A program made the position numbers and the translations under genes. The notes under the pieces were generated by a model. It ran no database searches and was not told the origin of the DNA. It worked only from the letters and a program-made list of their open reading frames with translations. From the NCBI GenBank assembly GCA_030145385.1, contig JAQYVU010000005.1, forward strand, positions 24,840 to 88,839: a DNA stretch of 64,000 nt, read 5' to 3'. Source of the stretch: Desulfococcaceae bacterium. Its GTDB lineage: Bacteria; Desulfobacterota; Desulfobacteria; Desulfobacterales; Desulfosalsimonadaceae. Of this stretch, positions 36,059 to 44,235 are shown in pieces. Each line of letters opens with the position of its first letter. Within the stretch, counting starts at the first letter, position 1.

Positions 36059-37096
36059 TCAAAACCGGAAATATCCCAATTGTTTTCGTATCTTTAAGCT
36101 GCGAATCAGGTTAAACGGTTTTGGCTTGAGGTGATCACGCCCCTTAGCAACAAACCTGTCTGCTGCCTCCAGAACGCGAATACTTGAACGGCCATCCTGA
36201 TACGGATGAATACGGTCGGAATATTTTTTAATCTCACTTACCAGGCTGTCGGGCCGGGTCAATGCATAAGCAATGCTTTCTTCCAGCTTTTCCGGTTCAG
36301 TGATATTTAAAAGATGCGGGCCGGGCGCGCGGTTTCTGAAAGAAACCACCGGTTTGTTCTGCAGCAAAAACTCCGAAATTACAGATGAAGTATCGGATAC
36401 CATTACATCAGCGGCTTTTAAAAGCGGGATAATATCGTCAGTTTCTAAAAATACCAGGTTTTCACTCTGGATGGATTTATACTTTTGAACCACTTCCGGC
36501 GCCATCTTGGGGTGAAAATTGACCAGCCATTTCCACTTTCCGGTTTCAGCGATTTGCTTTACGATTTCAAATAACTCCGGCGCCCCGCTTAAACGGGGCG
36601 TAAACGTTGATGTCAACAGTATAACATTGCGGCTTTTTTTCAGCGTTGCATTCGTATAACGTTCAAACAAAGGATCCATTTTAGGCCATCCGGTTTCGGT
36701 GACCTCAAAAAAACCATGCGTTTTTGCCAGTTCCTGAAACGGCAACGTTGTATCCGGTCCCTGGGTGCAGTAGAGATCAAAAAAATTCCGGATTCTGAAA
36801 TGCCCTCTTTCATCACTGCGCTTCCTGGCATGAAACCCGTGAAACAATTCAACTTTTATTCCCGGGAAAAAATCCGGCACCACATTGCCCGGCACAAACA
36901 CGGCGCATGGGTTATAGTTCCGGACTTCGGCCACAGAGTGTAGAATATTTTCGTTGGGACGAAGGTACGGCATCATTTTCCGGGGATTATCAAAAAACCA
37001 CGCCACCTCGTCACCACGGCTGACAATCACATCCTGAAGCGGCCGGACAATGGCAAAGCCATATAACTGGCTGATATAAAACAGATACCTTCTCAA
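36059..37096 (-). CDS. CDP-glycerol glycerophosphotransferase-like protein (TagB/SpsB family)
   Basis: This 345-residue protein resembles the Glyphos_transf family. Evidence includes VELFHGFHARKRSDERGHF near residue 85, LTSTFTPRLSGAP and the hallmark segment ADVMVSDTSSVISEFLLQNK with PVVSFRN. Family members transfer glycerol phosphate, ribitol phosphate or related groups; in LPS loci the substrate is usually unknown. The start is TTG at 37096 with GGAGG four bases upstream, overlapping the stop of the upstream glycosyltransferase gene by four bases, so the two are coupled. Confidence 0.82.
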   Translation of the reverse strand: MRRYLFYISQLYGFAIVRPLQDVIVSRGDEVAWFFDNPRKMMPYLRPNENILHSVAEVRNYNPCAVFVPGNVVPDFFPGIKVELFHGFHARKRSDERGHFRIRNFFDLYCTQGPDTTLPFQELAKTHGFFEVTETGWPKMDPLFERYTNATLKKSRNVILLTSTFTPRLSGAPELFEIVKQIAETGKWKWLVNFHPKMAPEVVQKYKSIQSENLVFLETDDIIPLLKAADVMVSDTSSVISEFLLQNKPVVSFRNRAPGPHLLNITEPEKLEESIAYALTRPDSLVSEIKKYSDRIHPYQDGRSSIRVLEAADRFVAKGRDHLKPKPFNLIRSLKIRKQLGYFRF

Positions 37097-37920
37097 TTAT
37101 CCTCCGATACTTCAGCATTCTGCCTCAATAATGCCTGATGTCTCAATGTCCATAATCCGGCATATTTATTAAAACTTCCCTGACAGTACATGACTGCAAC
37201 AAGAAACCCCACCCTGCCGTCTAAAAATCCCAGACGTATGAAATAAATCTGGATAAACGTCCACAGTGCCCTTAAGGCGGCACCGGTCAGACCCAACCCC
37301 GATTTTCCCGAGGCATAGCGTTTTTGCGCGCCCAGCCACGCATAATGACGGTTCTTCTCCATATAATGCCCGAAATCCCGATGGGTAAAATGCAGCAGCC
37401 GCCCTTTCAGCTTTCTTATTTTGCCTTTGGGCAACAGAATCTTTTCATGGACCATGTCATTTGAAAACCGGGCACCATCCCGCCTGAACAATCGAAGCGG
37501 AGCACGCGCGCTTCTGCCATAATTCAGCGTCCGGCCAAAAATCGTAACCGCCCATGGCAGCTTGAACCCGATCTCTTTGGGCGAACCGGAAAGCATGCCA
37601 TGGATTTCACCGGAAAGTTCCGTTGATAAGGCTTCATCCGCGTCAATGGACAACACCCACTCATTGACAGCCTTTTCCAGGGCCCGCTGTTTTTGAGGAC
37701 CATATCCGGGCCAGTCCTTTGTAACATATACCCGGTCTGTATATTGCCTGGAAATTTCAACGGTTCGATCACTGCTGCCGCTGTCAAATATGATAATTTC
37801 ATCCGCAATGGGAGACACGGATTCCAGGCAGGGGGTAATCCGGTCTTCTTCGTTCATAGCAACAATAATAACCGACAGGGAATATGATTTACCCGACCCG
37901 TTTTTCACTTCATTCTCCAT
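37093..37920 (-). CDS. GT2 glycosyltransferase, WaaE/KdtX-like
   Basis: This 275-residue GT-A enzyme has LSVIIVAMNEEDRITPCLESV at the start, DSGSSDRTVEI, and the DxD-type motif in SIDADEALS. The later part (LPWAVTIFGRTLNYGRSARA, then KLKGRLLHFTHRDFGHYM) is characteristic of WaaE/KdtX proteins. These add glucose or a similar residue to heptose I of the LPS inner core. It is the first gene of a two-gene minus-strand unit inside the LPS locus. Confidence 0.85.
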   Translation of the reverse strand: MENEVKNGSGKSYSLSVIIVAMNEEDRITPCLESVSPIADEIIIFDSGSSDRTVEISRQYTDRVYVTKDWPGYGPQKQRALEKAVNEWVLSIDADEALSTELSGEIHGMLSGSPKEIGFKLPWAVTIFGRTLNYGRSARAPLRLFRRDGARFSNDMVHEKILLPKGKIRKLKGRLLHFTHRDFGHYMEKNRHYAWLGAQKRYASGKSGLGLTGAALRALWTFIQIYFIRLGFLDGRVGFLVAVMYCQGSFNKYAGLWTLRHQALLRQNAEVSEDN

Positions 37921-38239
37921 TATATTTTAGTCATGAATTAATTTCGCAAAAAAATATATAAAGAGGTCATTTTAGAGTCAATCAAAATAACATTTTCAAC
38001 AATATTAGCAAGTAAGAATCTTCCTGAATCCGATTATTTGTTGTCATAAACCGCGCAAAGCACCTTCTGAGTACAGCAAAAAAAATTCAAGCTTAACATA
38101 TTGTTTTTAAAATTAAATAGACTTATTTGAAAAACATTTTTCTTATCAAGATGGAAAATGCGGAATGAATATGATAATAGCGTCAACAATATTATCAAAA
38201 AAGCAAAACTGAACACGAGTTAATTGAAAGAGGCGGCAA
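37921..38239. other. AT-rich divergent intergenic interval
   Basis: These 319 bases lie between the WaaE-like gene and the sulfotransferase gene. Very AT-rich with overlapping short open frames on both strands but no motif, hairpin or repeat that I can support. It presumably carries divergent promoters. Confidence 0.5.
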
Positions 38240-38932
38240 ATGATAATTTCACATAAATACAAGTTTATATTTATAAAAACCAACAAAACGGCAGGCACCA
38301 GTGTTGAAATCGCCCTGTCAAAATTCTGCGGGGAAAAGGACATTATCACACCAAACGAAGCGGAGGATGAAAACATCCGGCGCAGTTTTGGAAACCGGGG
38401 CCCCCAGCATTATCTTGCCCCGCTGAAAGACTACCGATTAATTGATATTTATCGTTATATCGCGCGGCAACGGAAAAAAGACCTTTTTTACCACCATATT
38501 TCCGCAAAAGAGATCAAGCAACAAATCAGTGATGACATATGGAATAATTACTATAAATTCTGCTTTGAAAGAAATCCCTGGGACCGAGTTATTTCCTTTT
38601 ACTACTGGCGTCTCAAAAAAAACCCCAAACAGACCATCTCAGAGTTTATTAATTCTGGCATACCGGAAGTGCTCCATGATTTTGGCTATGGAAGATATAC
38701 CATTGATGACAAAATTGTCGTAGACAGAGTCTGCCTGTATGAAAATTTGAGCCAGGAACTGGAGTATATCAGCAATAAATTAAACCTCCCTGAAATTCCC
38801 GTACTTCCAAAAGCCAAATCAGCTGTTCGAAAAGACAAACGGCATTATCGTGAAATATTGGGCCCGGCTGACAAAAATAACATTGAAAAACTGTTTCACA
38901 AAGAGATTAACCTCTTCAACTATAAATACTAA
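38240..38932 (+). CDS. Sulfotransferase-family protein
   Basis: This 230-residue protein has the PAPS-binding 5' loop FIKTNKTAGTSVE (residues 11-23) and the 3'-phosphate motif CFERNPWDRVISFYYW (108-123), the two signatures of the Sulfotransfer_2 group. It likely transfers sulfate from PAPS to a sugar hydroxyl, here plausibly of the LPS or another surface glycan because it sits among LPS genes. AGAGGCGG precedes ATG. No signal peptide or membrane segment, so it acts in the cytoplasm. Confidence 0.85.
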   Translation: MIISHKYKFIFIKTNKTAGTSVEIALSKFCGEKDIITPNEAEDENIRRSFGNRGPQHYLAPLKDYRLIDIYRYIARQRKKDLFYHHISAKEIKQQISDDIWNNYYKFCFERNPWDRVISFYYWRLKKNPKQTISEFINSGIPEVLHDFGYGRYTIDDKIVVDRVCLYENLSQELEYISNKLNLPEIPVLPKAKSAVRKDKRHYREILGPADKNNIEKLFHKEINLFNYKY

Positions 38933-38956
38933 CAGATGCCACTTACCAAATGCGGG

Positions 38957-39334
38957 CTATTTATATTCAACATACTCCTTTTCTTCCACCAGGTCGGAAC
39001 CGAATTTCAGGTTAATCTCTTTTTTCACGGCTGCCCGGTCATCATTGATAAAGTAGACACTGCGGGCCAGTTCGATAAATTCATCGTCAAAGGCCTTGCG
39101 GACTTCCTTTAACCGGATCCGGTCTTCAATGTCCCATAGTTTGAGGTTAATTACTTCCAGCCGCGAAAATTCGCCGGAGGTCACGTCAATACCCTCAGCG
39201 GCCATTGATTTAAGCAGAATATCATATTCTTTTTGAATATTTTTCAGCTTTTCGGCATTTTTTATCTTCCTGAGCTTAATGGATAGTATGGACACTTTAT
39301 CGACCAGTTCACCAATGGACACCTCGACCTTCAT
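38957..39334 (-). CDS. DUF6165 family protein
   Basis: This 125-residue, highly charged helical protein starts MKVEVSIGELVDKVSILSIK, followed by LEVINLKLWDIEDRIR. This pattern matches DUF6165, small proteins often encoded in LPS and surface-glycan loci. Function is unknown. It converges with the sulfotransferase gene and diverges from the heptosyltransferase gene, so it is its own transcription unit. Confidence 0.75.
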   Translation of the reverse strand: MKVEVSIGELVDKVSILSIKLRKIKNAEKLKNIQKEYDILLKSMAAEGIDVTSGEFSRLEVINLKLWDIEDRIRLKEVRKAFDDEFIELARSVYFINDDRAAVKKEINLKFGSDLVEEKEYVEYK

Positions 39335-39530
39335 AAATGACCTTCCCTCTTTTATTTTATTTTTGCGGAATTCAAAAAAGATAATGGATTGATTTTTTGA
39401 AAAAAATCATATAGATTCAAACCTTTGTGTCAAGCAAAATATCTTTTTACTGCTAACTTGTACACAAAAGGTTGATACCGGGCAATTATTTAAATCCGAC
39501 AAAATCGATCATCAGGACGTAAAAAAAAGA

Positions 39531-40580
39531 ATGCCGCAAATTGAAGCGAAAAAAATCTGTTTAATCAGGACTTCCGCACTCGGCGATACGGTCCATGCAT
39601 TGGGCCTTGTCAACGGACTTCGCAAAGGCTATCCCGACGCCCATTTATCCTGGGTGATGCAGACACTGCCCTATGATATGGTCAAACACCAGAAAAATGT
39701 TGATCAGTTTATTACATTTAACCGGAACGGAGATTTTAAAGCGTGGTTAAACCTGTTCAAACGATTGAGAGAAGAATCCTATGACCTGGTAATTCTTCCC
39801 CAGGTCAGCGCCAAAGTCAGCCTGATCACCCTGTTTATAAAATCAAAAAACAAGCTCGGCTTTGATTTTAAACGTTCCAAGGAACTGCACTGGCTGGTGA
39901 CCAATAGGCGGATTCCGGCCTCCCCCATGCGCCATGTTCAGGATCAGTTTTTTGAATTTCTGGATTATCTGGATATCAAAGATTATCCTGTTGAATGGAA
40001 TTTTACGTTTACAAAACAGGAGCAGGCATGGCAGCAGTCTTTTTTTGACCGCTTAAAACGGCCGGTCATCGGTTTTGTGATTGCCTCGTCCTCCCGGGAT
40101 AAGGACTGGGCCCTTGAAAAATATGCTCGAGTAATTGATTACGCGGACCGGAAGCTGGATCTTCAGCCCATGCTCATCGGCGGTCCCAGTGAACTTGAAA
40201 AAAATAACGCAGAAGAAATCTGCCGACTGTGCCGGAAAGAACCTGTCATCGCCCTTGAAAAACCGATCCGCACCACCATGATGCAGATTGCCGGTTCGCG
40301 GCTTATTGTGTCTCCGGATACCGGGCCATTGCACATGGCCGTATCTTTAAATGTTCCGACCATCGGTCTGTACGGGTATTCCAACCCCAAAAGGTGCGGT
40401 CCGTACCGGAAATATCATGATTTACTGATCGACAAGTACAATGATCCGGGTGAAAAAAATACGCCTATCACCCGTAAAACAAAGCCCGGACGCATGACAC
40501 AGATATCCGCCGAAGAGGTGATTGCTAAAATTGAGTTGGGTTTGAATAAATATCCGCCCCCACCAGAGCCTGGAAAATAA
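39531..40580 (+). CDS. GT9 LPS heptosyltransferase family protein
   Basis: This 349-residue GT-B protein has the ADP-heptose:LPS heptosyltransferase hallmarks. The N-terminal segment is ICLIRTSALGDTVHALGLVN, and the donor-site segment is IVSPDTGPLHMAVSLNVPTI followed by GLYGYSNPKRCGPY. It adds L,D-heptose to the inner core in the cytoplasm. The enzyme could be WaaC-, WaaF- or WaaQ-like; I cannot separate them. It is followed four bases later by a Kdo/heptose kinase-like gene. Confidence 0.88.
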   Translation: MPQIEAKKICLIRTSALGDTVHALGLVNGLRKGYPDAHLSWVMQTLPYDMVKHQKNVDQFITFNRNGDFKAWLNLFKRLREESYDLVILPQVSAKVSLITLFIKSKNKLGFDFKRSKELHWLVTNRRIPASPMRHVQDQFFEFLDYLDIKDYPVEWNFTFTKQEQAWQQSFFDRLKRPVIGFVIASSSRDKDWALEKYARVIDYADRKLDLQPMLIGGPSELEKNNAEEICRLCRKEPVIALEKPIRTTMMQIAGSRLIVSPDTGPLHMAVSLNVPTIGLYGYSNPKRCGPYRKYHDLLIDKYNDPGEKNTPITRKTKPGRMTQISAEEVIAKIELGLNKYPPPPEPGK

Positions 40581-40584
40581 AAAT

Positions 40585-41256
40585 ATGACCGACATTCAAT
40601 ATTTTCAATCATATTGCATCGGATCAGAGATCACACTAACGGGCAAACATAAACGCCAGCTGGTTTCATGCTTTGAAAAACCGATACAAACATCTGAAGC
40701 TGTTTTGGGAGGCAGGGCTGCCGTGTGGACTATCCGGCTTGACGATATCGGACCCGCGGTGGTTAAAAACTATACCCGGGGCGGTGTGATCCGGAATTTT
40801 AACCGCAATACCTATCTGAAATTTTCAAGATACAGATGCCAGTCGGAATATGAACTCCTGCTGTTTCTTGATCGACTGGGGGTCAGCGTACCAAAACCTA
40901 TTGCCTTTGCATACCAGGGGAAATTCTTTTACCACGCCTGGCTGGTCACCCGGGAAATCGAAAATGCACAAACACTTGCCGAGTTCAGCAGACAAAATCC
41001 GGACACAGCCCGAACGGTGATGCACGAACTGTCTCGGCAACTGACCATCCTGCTTGAAAATCAAATCCATCATGTGGACCTTCACCCGGGCAACGTTCTG
41101 GTGGACAATGAAAATAAACTGTTTATCATCGACTTTGACAAGGCCCGGACCACTCCCCAAAACCGGCATAAACTTCAGGAAAAGTATATCCGCAGATGGC
41201 AGCGTGCGGTTTTAAAATATAAATTGCCGGCAGCGCTCAACAATATTATCAAATGA
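40585..41256 (+). CDS. LPS core sugar kinase (KdkA/WaaP-InaA type)
   Basis: This 223-residue protein has the protein-kinase-like catalytic segment HHVDLHPGNVLVDNENK followed by FIIDFDKAR (DFD metal motif). GRAAVWTIRLDDIGPAVVKNY resembles the ATP loop with its Lys. Short size and context match 3-deoxy-D-manno-octulosonic acid kinase (KdkA) or a Kdo/heptose kinase, which phosphorylates the LPS core. It is coupled to the heptosyltransferase gene by a four-base gap. The sugar acceptor is not decided. Confidence 0.82.
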   Translation: MTDIQYFQSYCIGSEITLTGKHKRQLVSCFEKPIQTSEAVLGGRAAVWTIRLDDIGPAVVKNYTRGGVIRNFNRNTYLKFSRYRCQSEYELLLFLDRLGVSVPKPIAFAYQGKFFYHAWLVTREIENAQTLAEFSRQNPDTARTVMHELSRQLTILLENQIHHVDLHPGNVLVDNENKLFIIDFDKARTTPQNRHKLQEKYIRRWQRAVLKYKLPAALNNIIK

Positions 41257-41319
41257 TCGGGAAGAAGCTGAATTTGACAACATAAATTCTATTCATCATA
41301 ACAGGTACTTTTTTAAAAA

Positions 41320-41931
41320 ATGGAAAAAAAATCTAAAAAAAACAATATCATTCCCTTTCCCGAAGAATATATTCAAAGACATATTCCGGTTAAAGACACC
41401 GTGCCTGACGATTCCTCCGCAAATAACGAATGGCTGGACATTGAAGATGAACTCTGGGCAAAAGAGGATTTTGAAACATTGATCCGCCTCCACCGGGAAC
41501 AGCTGGAGAAATATCCCAAAGACCATTTTGCCCGTTTCTCTCTTGCAGAGGCATATTTTTTTAATTACGAATATGAAAAAGCCATTGAAACCCTCAATCA
41601 GATTCACAAAAAGATTCCTGAAGATCCGGATGTTTTGTATTTTATTTTTGAAGTCCTGGTTGCATCCGGAAAAGATGAAGATGATTTTGACTGGGTAATA
41701 AAGCCTGGGACTTTACACCTGACCGGGGAAACAATAGATATGTGTTACAACGTATTAAAACCCGGACATAAGTCCTGTTCTCTGGACGATTTGTTCAAGC
41801 TCTGCTCTGACAAAGGCTACCTGATGTTCTCTAAAGAACATTTGCTGACTGCCCTGATTGAAGATAACCGGTTTCGCGTTAAAAATCAGAATTCGCTTTC
41901 CCGGGCAAAAATTCATGTCGCGCATAATTAA
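41320..41931 (+). CDS. TPR-like protein of unknown function
   Basis: This 203-residue protein has no signal peptide. Two to three TPR-like helical pairs are visible between residues 45 and 115 (FARFSLAEAYFFNYEYEKAI, then ETLNQIHKKIPEDPDVLYF). The last 90 residues have no motif known to me. It follows the kinase gene by 63 bases on the same strand and may belong to that operon. A protein-binding scaffold role is the most that can be inferred. Confidence 0.6.
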   Translation: MEKKSKKNNIIPFPEEYIQRHIPVKDTVPDDSSANNEWLDIEDELWAKEDFETLIRLHREQLEKYPKDHFARFSLAEAYFFNYEYEKAIETLNQIHKKIPEDPDVLYFIFEVLVASGKDEDDFDWVIKPGTLHLTGETIDMCYNVLKPGHKSCSLDDLFKLCSDKGYLMFSKEHLLTALIEDNRFRVKNQNSLSRAKIHVAHN

Positions 41932-42073
41932 TTAAGATTTTTAAAACCGAATCTTAAAATCAACCCATATTGTTTTCCATTCATTCGCTCGCTTCGTTCA
42001 CCAAGGAAGGAAAATGAAAAAATCGTACCCGTTCACGGGGTTGAAATTATTTTTTTTCGTCAACTATTGACCT

Positions 42074-42182
42074 GTAAGCGTTTAAAGGGTGCCGCAGATG
42101 CGAGGCGCCGGGCACGAAGACGTACTCGTCGTACTTCAAGCGCCCGGGAACAAAGCAAATGCGGTGCCCTTTAAACGCTTAC
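42074..42182. repeat. 109-base imperfect palindrome
   Basis: The ends GTAAGCGTTTAAAGGG (42074-42089) and CCCTTTAAACGCTTAC (42167-42182) are perfectly complementary over 16 bases. Further inward, GCCGCA pairs with TGCGGT with small mismatches, the GCGCCGGG and CGCCCGGG blocks correspond, and ACGTACTCGTCGTACTTC forms the centre. It is about twice as GC-rich as its surroundings, suggesting a mobile palindromic repeat of the REP/BIME kind. Copy number elsewhere cannot be tested here. Confidence 0.7.
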
Positions 42183-42185
42183 AAA

Positions 42186-42311
42186 AAATCCATCTTAAAC
42201 TGCGCAGTCACCGGGGCCATTCACACGCCTGCTATGGCGCCGTATTTACCGATCAAACCGGAAGGCATTGCTGGTTTGCCCAAACTAAATCATACCATCC
42301 GATTTCATTGA
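42186..42311 (+). pseudogene. Remnant of a BKACE (beta-keto acid cleavage enzyme, DUF849) gene
   Basis: In one frame the sequence reads SILNCAVTGAIHTPAMAPYL then PIKPEGIAGLPKLN and a stop. The first 30 residues match the N-terminus of BKACE/3-keto-5-aminohexanoate cleavage enzymes (the CAVTGAIHTPxMSPYLPxTPxxIA pattern). A full enzyme has about 270-310 residues; only about 30 remain, and no start codon is left. The remnant starts three bases after the palindrome, so insertion of that repeat may mark the event that broke the gene. Confidence 0.65.
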
Positions 42312-42370
42312 TAAATTCCTTGCCGCGACAGTAATGAAAACTCACCATAAGAACCTTTTAGGGGCAAAAA

Positions 42371-43069
42371 ATGAACATCAGACAATTTAACTACAGTGCG
42401 GATAATCTGGGCTATCTTGTTTATGGCGACAAAACCGCTATAGCTATCGACGGCGGTGCCGCAGATGAAATTTTAGCTTGTGTCAAAAGCAAGAACCTTG
42501 AGTTAACATATGTGACCAATACCCATTCACACCCGGATCACACCACGGGCAACCCGGCATTGCTCAAAGGCTCAGCAGCAGTCTTTTTAGATTTTAACAC
42601 GCTGAAAAAAAAAGGCCGGATAGAAATCGACGGGGAACCAATCCGCGTATTTCACACCCCCGGCCATACCAAAGATTCCGTGTGTTTTCATTTTGATCAT
42701 ATTTTGATCGCCGGTGACACGTTGTTTAACGGAAAAGTCGGCCGATGTTTTACCGGAGATTATCAAAACTTTTTAAAAGCCATCAAACAACTCCTTGAAC
42801 TGCCCGGGAAAACCATCGTTTATGCCGGCCATGATTATGTGGAAGAATATTTGGCATTTGCCAAAAAGCTGGAACCGGACAACGTGCATCTGGATGCTTA
42901 TTTAAAACAGTATGATCCAAACCATGTATGTGCCACCCTGGCGGATGAACGCAGAGTGGACCCGTTTTTGAGATTTAATGATGAGAAAATCATTTCGATT
43001 CTCAAACAAAAAGGGCTTCCGGCAGCAACTGAACTCGAACGGTGGGAATCTTTAATGTCGCTGATGTAA
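42371..43069 (+). CDS. MBL-fold hydrolase, glyoxalase II-like
   Basis: This 232-residue metallo-beta-lactamase fold protein has the metal motif THSHPDHT (His52, His54, Asp56, His57), a third metal ligand in FHTPGHTKDSV, Asp in IAGDTLFNGKVGRCF and His in YAGHDY. The order and the TGD segment after GRCF resemble hydroxyacylglutathione hydrolases. It probably cleaves a thioester in the cytoplasm. AGGGG lies six bases before ATG. The short C-terminal domain (about 165-232) is like that of GloB. Confidence 0.85.
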   Translation: MNIRQFNYSADNLGYLVYGDKTAIAIDGGAADEILACVKSKNLELTYVTNTHSHPDHTTGNPALLKGSAAVFLDFNTLKKKGRIEIDGEPIRVFHTPGHTKDSVCFHFDHILIAGDTLFNGKVGRCFTGDYQNFLKAIKQLLELPGKTIVYAGHDYVEEYLAFAKKLEPDNVHLDAYLKQYDPNHVCATLADERRVDPFLRFNDEKIISILKQKGLPAATELERWESLMSLM

Positions 43070-43075
43070 TACAGA

Positions 43076-43235
43076 AGGGGTTTAGGTGGAAGGCTGAAGG
43101 GGATAAACATCCATCGAACATCCAACTTTCAACGTCGAATGTTAAATAAGGGTTCCTGACTTTTTAAAGTGATAAATGGCGGAGCTAAGCGACTTCATCA
43201 TTCGATGTGCAATGTTCGATGTTGGACGTTCAAAA
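43076..43235. repeat. Inverted pair of TCGAACATCCAAC-type repeats
   Basis: ACATCCATCGAACATCCAAC (about 43107-43127) is mirrored by AATGTTCGATGTTGGACGTT (about 43211-43230), with GGAAGGCTGAAGGGG words before it. The element fills the gap between the MBL gene and the convergent cysteine-cluster gene, and belongs to the second dispersed repeat family. Confidence 0.5.
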
Positions 43236-43844
43236 TTATTTTTTCCGATTCTGCTTAATCCGCAACAGTCCCGGGCTGTTATGAATATACATCAGGGTCG
43301 AACTGCAGCCTTTGGCCATAAAAAAACTTTCCAGTTTTTCAAATAAAACAGGCTGATCCGGCCAGGTATAGTTTTTTTTGATTTCCCTGTATGTTTCCCA
43401 CTGTTTTGCGGCTTCCGGATCATTTTCAAATGCCCGATTTTCAGCCTCATCACAGACAAACATTTCACAGACAATGGGCTTGACCTGCCAGAGGCAGCCG
43501 GTTTCCGACAAAAAAATGCATTTAAAATCATTTGCCGGGTGCTCGATGGCCTGTTCCAGCCTGTCCAGATCGTTGTTTTCTGCAGTCAGCGCATTTATCA
43601 CCACATCCGCAAAAAACGCGATGATGCCGTCTTTGGAACAGCAGGCGCTTAGCCGGCTGTGATAGCATTTTTCCGTGCAGATATCTTTAAAGCGGGTTTC
43701 CAGAAAATTGGCGATACAGGACCGGAATTCCAGGTAATCGGCGATTTCCGCTTTTAAGGATTTATTTTCAGAATCCGGCAACTGATTCAGATACCGCCGG
43801 ATCATCTGCAGGGCTTCAAGCTGTTCTTTCTGGTATGCGTTCAT
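43236..43844 (-). CDS. Cysteine-cluster protein (YkgJ-like)
   Basis: This 202-residue cytoplasmic protein has clustered cysteines: FKDICTEKCYHSRLSACCSK near 52-72 and FKCIFLSETGCLWQVKPIVC followed by EMFVCDEA at about 107-135. The CxxxxGCxxxxxxPxxC spacing recalls YkgJ-type putative zinc or iron-sulfur clusters. No known enzyme motif. It is monocistronic and convergent with the MBL hydrolase gene. The metal and role are unknown. Confidence 0.65.
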   Translation of the reverse strand: MNAYQKEQLEALQMIRRYLNQLPDSENKSLKAEIADYLEFRSCIANFLETRFKDICTEKCYHSRLSACCSKDGIIAFFADVVINALTAENNDLDRLEQAIEHPANDFKCIFLSETGCLWQVKPIVCEMFVCDEAENRAFENDPEAAKQWETYREIKKNYTWPDQPVLFEKLESFFMAKGCSSTLMYIHNSPGLLRIKQNRKK

Positions 43845-44235
43845 GGGTCTGGATATATGAGTTTTAACCGTTTATCTCAAGTTTTTTTTATGATCGGGCA
43901 TCCAAAAAAAACATTCGATCTTTAAAAGGCGATGATGCGTGAAAAATTTAATCACTTAATTCCGATGGCAATAATATAAACAATTTTGAATTTCCGTCAG
44001 CTTCCCGCCTGCCCGAAATACCGCTTCGAAAATTTCATTTCATCATTTCGAACAATACCTGATAAATAGTAAAAATTTGTATTTACCCTAAACTTATGTT
44101 AAGTAAACAGTTGATCTGAAATGGATTTAACAACAACATGTTGCCTTAAAAGACAATCCGATCCGGATAAACAGTACTCTAACTTTAAAAGTATTTGGAT
44201 TCGGATCCTGTTAACGTTCTTTAGGAAACGGCTAT
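43845..44235. other. Gene-free interval upstream of the hybrid kinase
   Basis: This is a 391-base AT-rich spacer between divergent genes. Short open frames on both strands lack ribosome-binding sites. AGGAAACGGCTAT before position 44236 is the ribosome-binding region of the kinase gene. Nothing else supportable was seen. Confidence 0.5.

Larger units (their letters stand above)
41932..42370. other. Intergenic interval with a large palindrome and a gene remnant
   Basis: This 439-base interval has a 109-base imperfect palindrome (42074-42182) followed directly by a decayed BKACE N-terminus (42186-42311). An 81-codon frame at 42089 crosses both and is not a gene. The first 130 bases show no feature. 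Confidence 0.6.

Noticed and set aside
42089..42334. 81-codon plus-strand open frame
   Set aside because: It runs through the palindrome and then across the BKACE remnant in a different frame; it has no ribosome-binding site and no family pattern.
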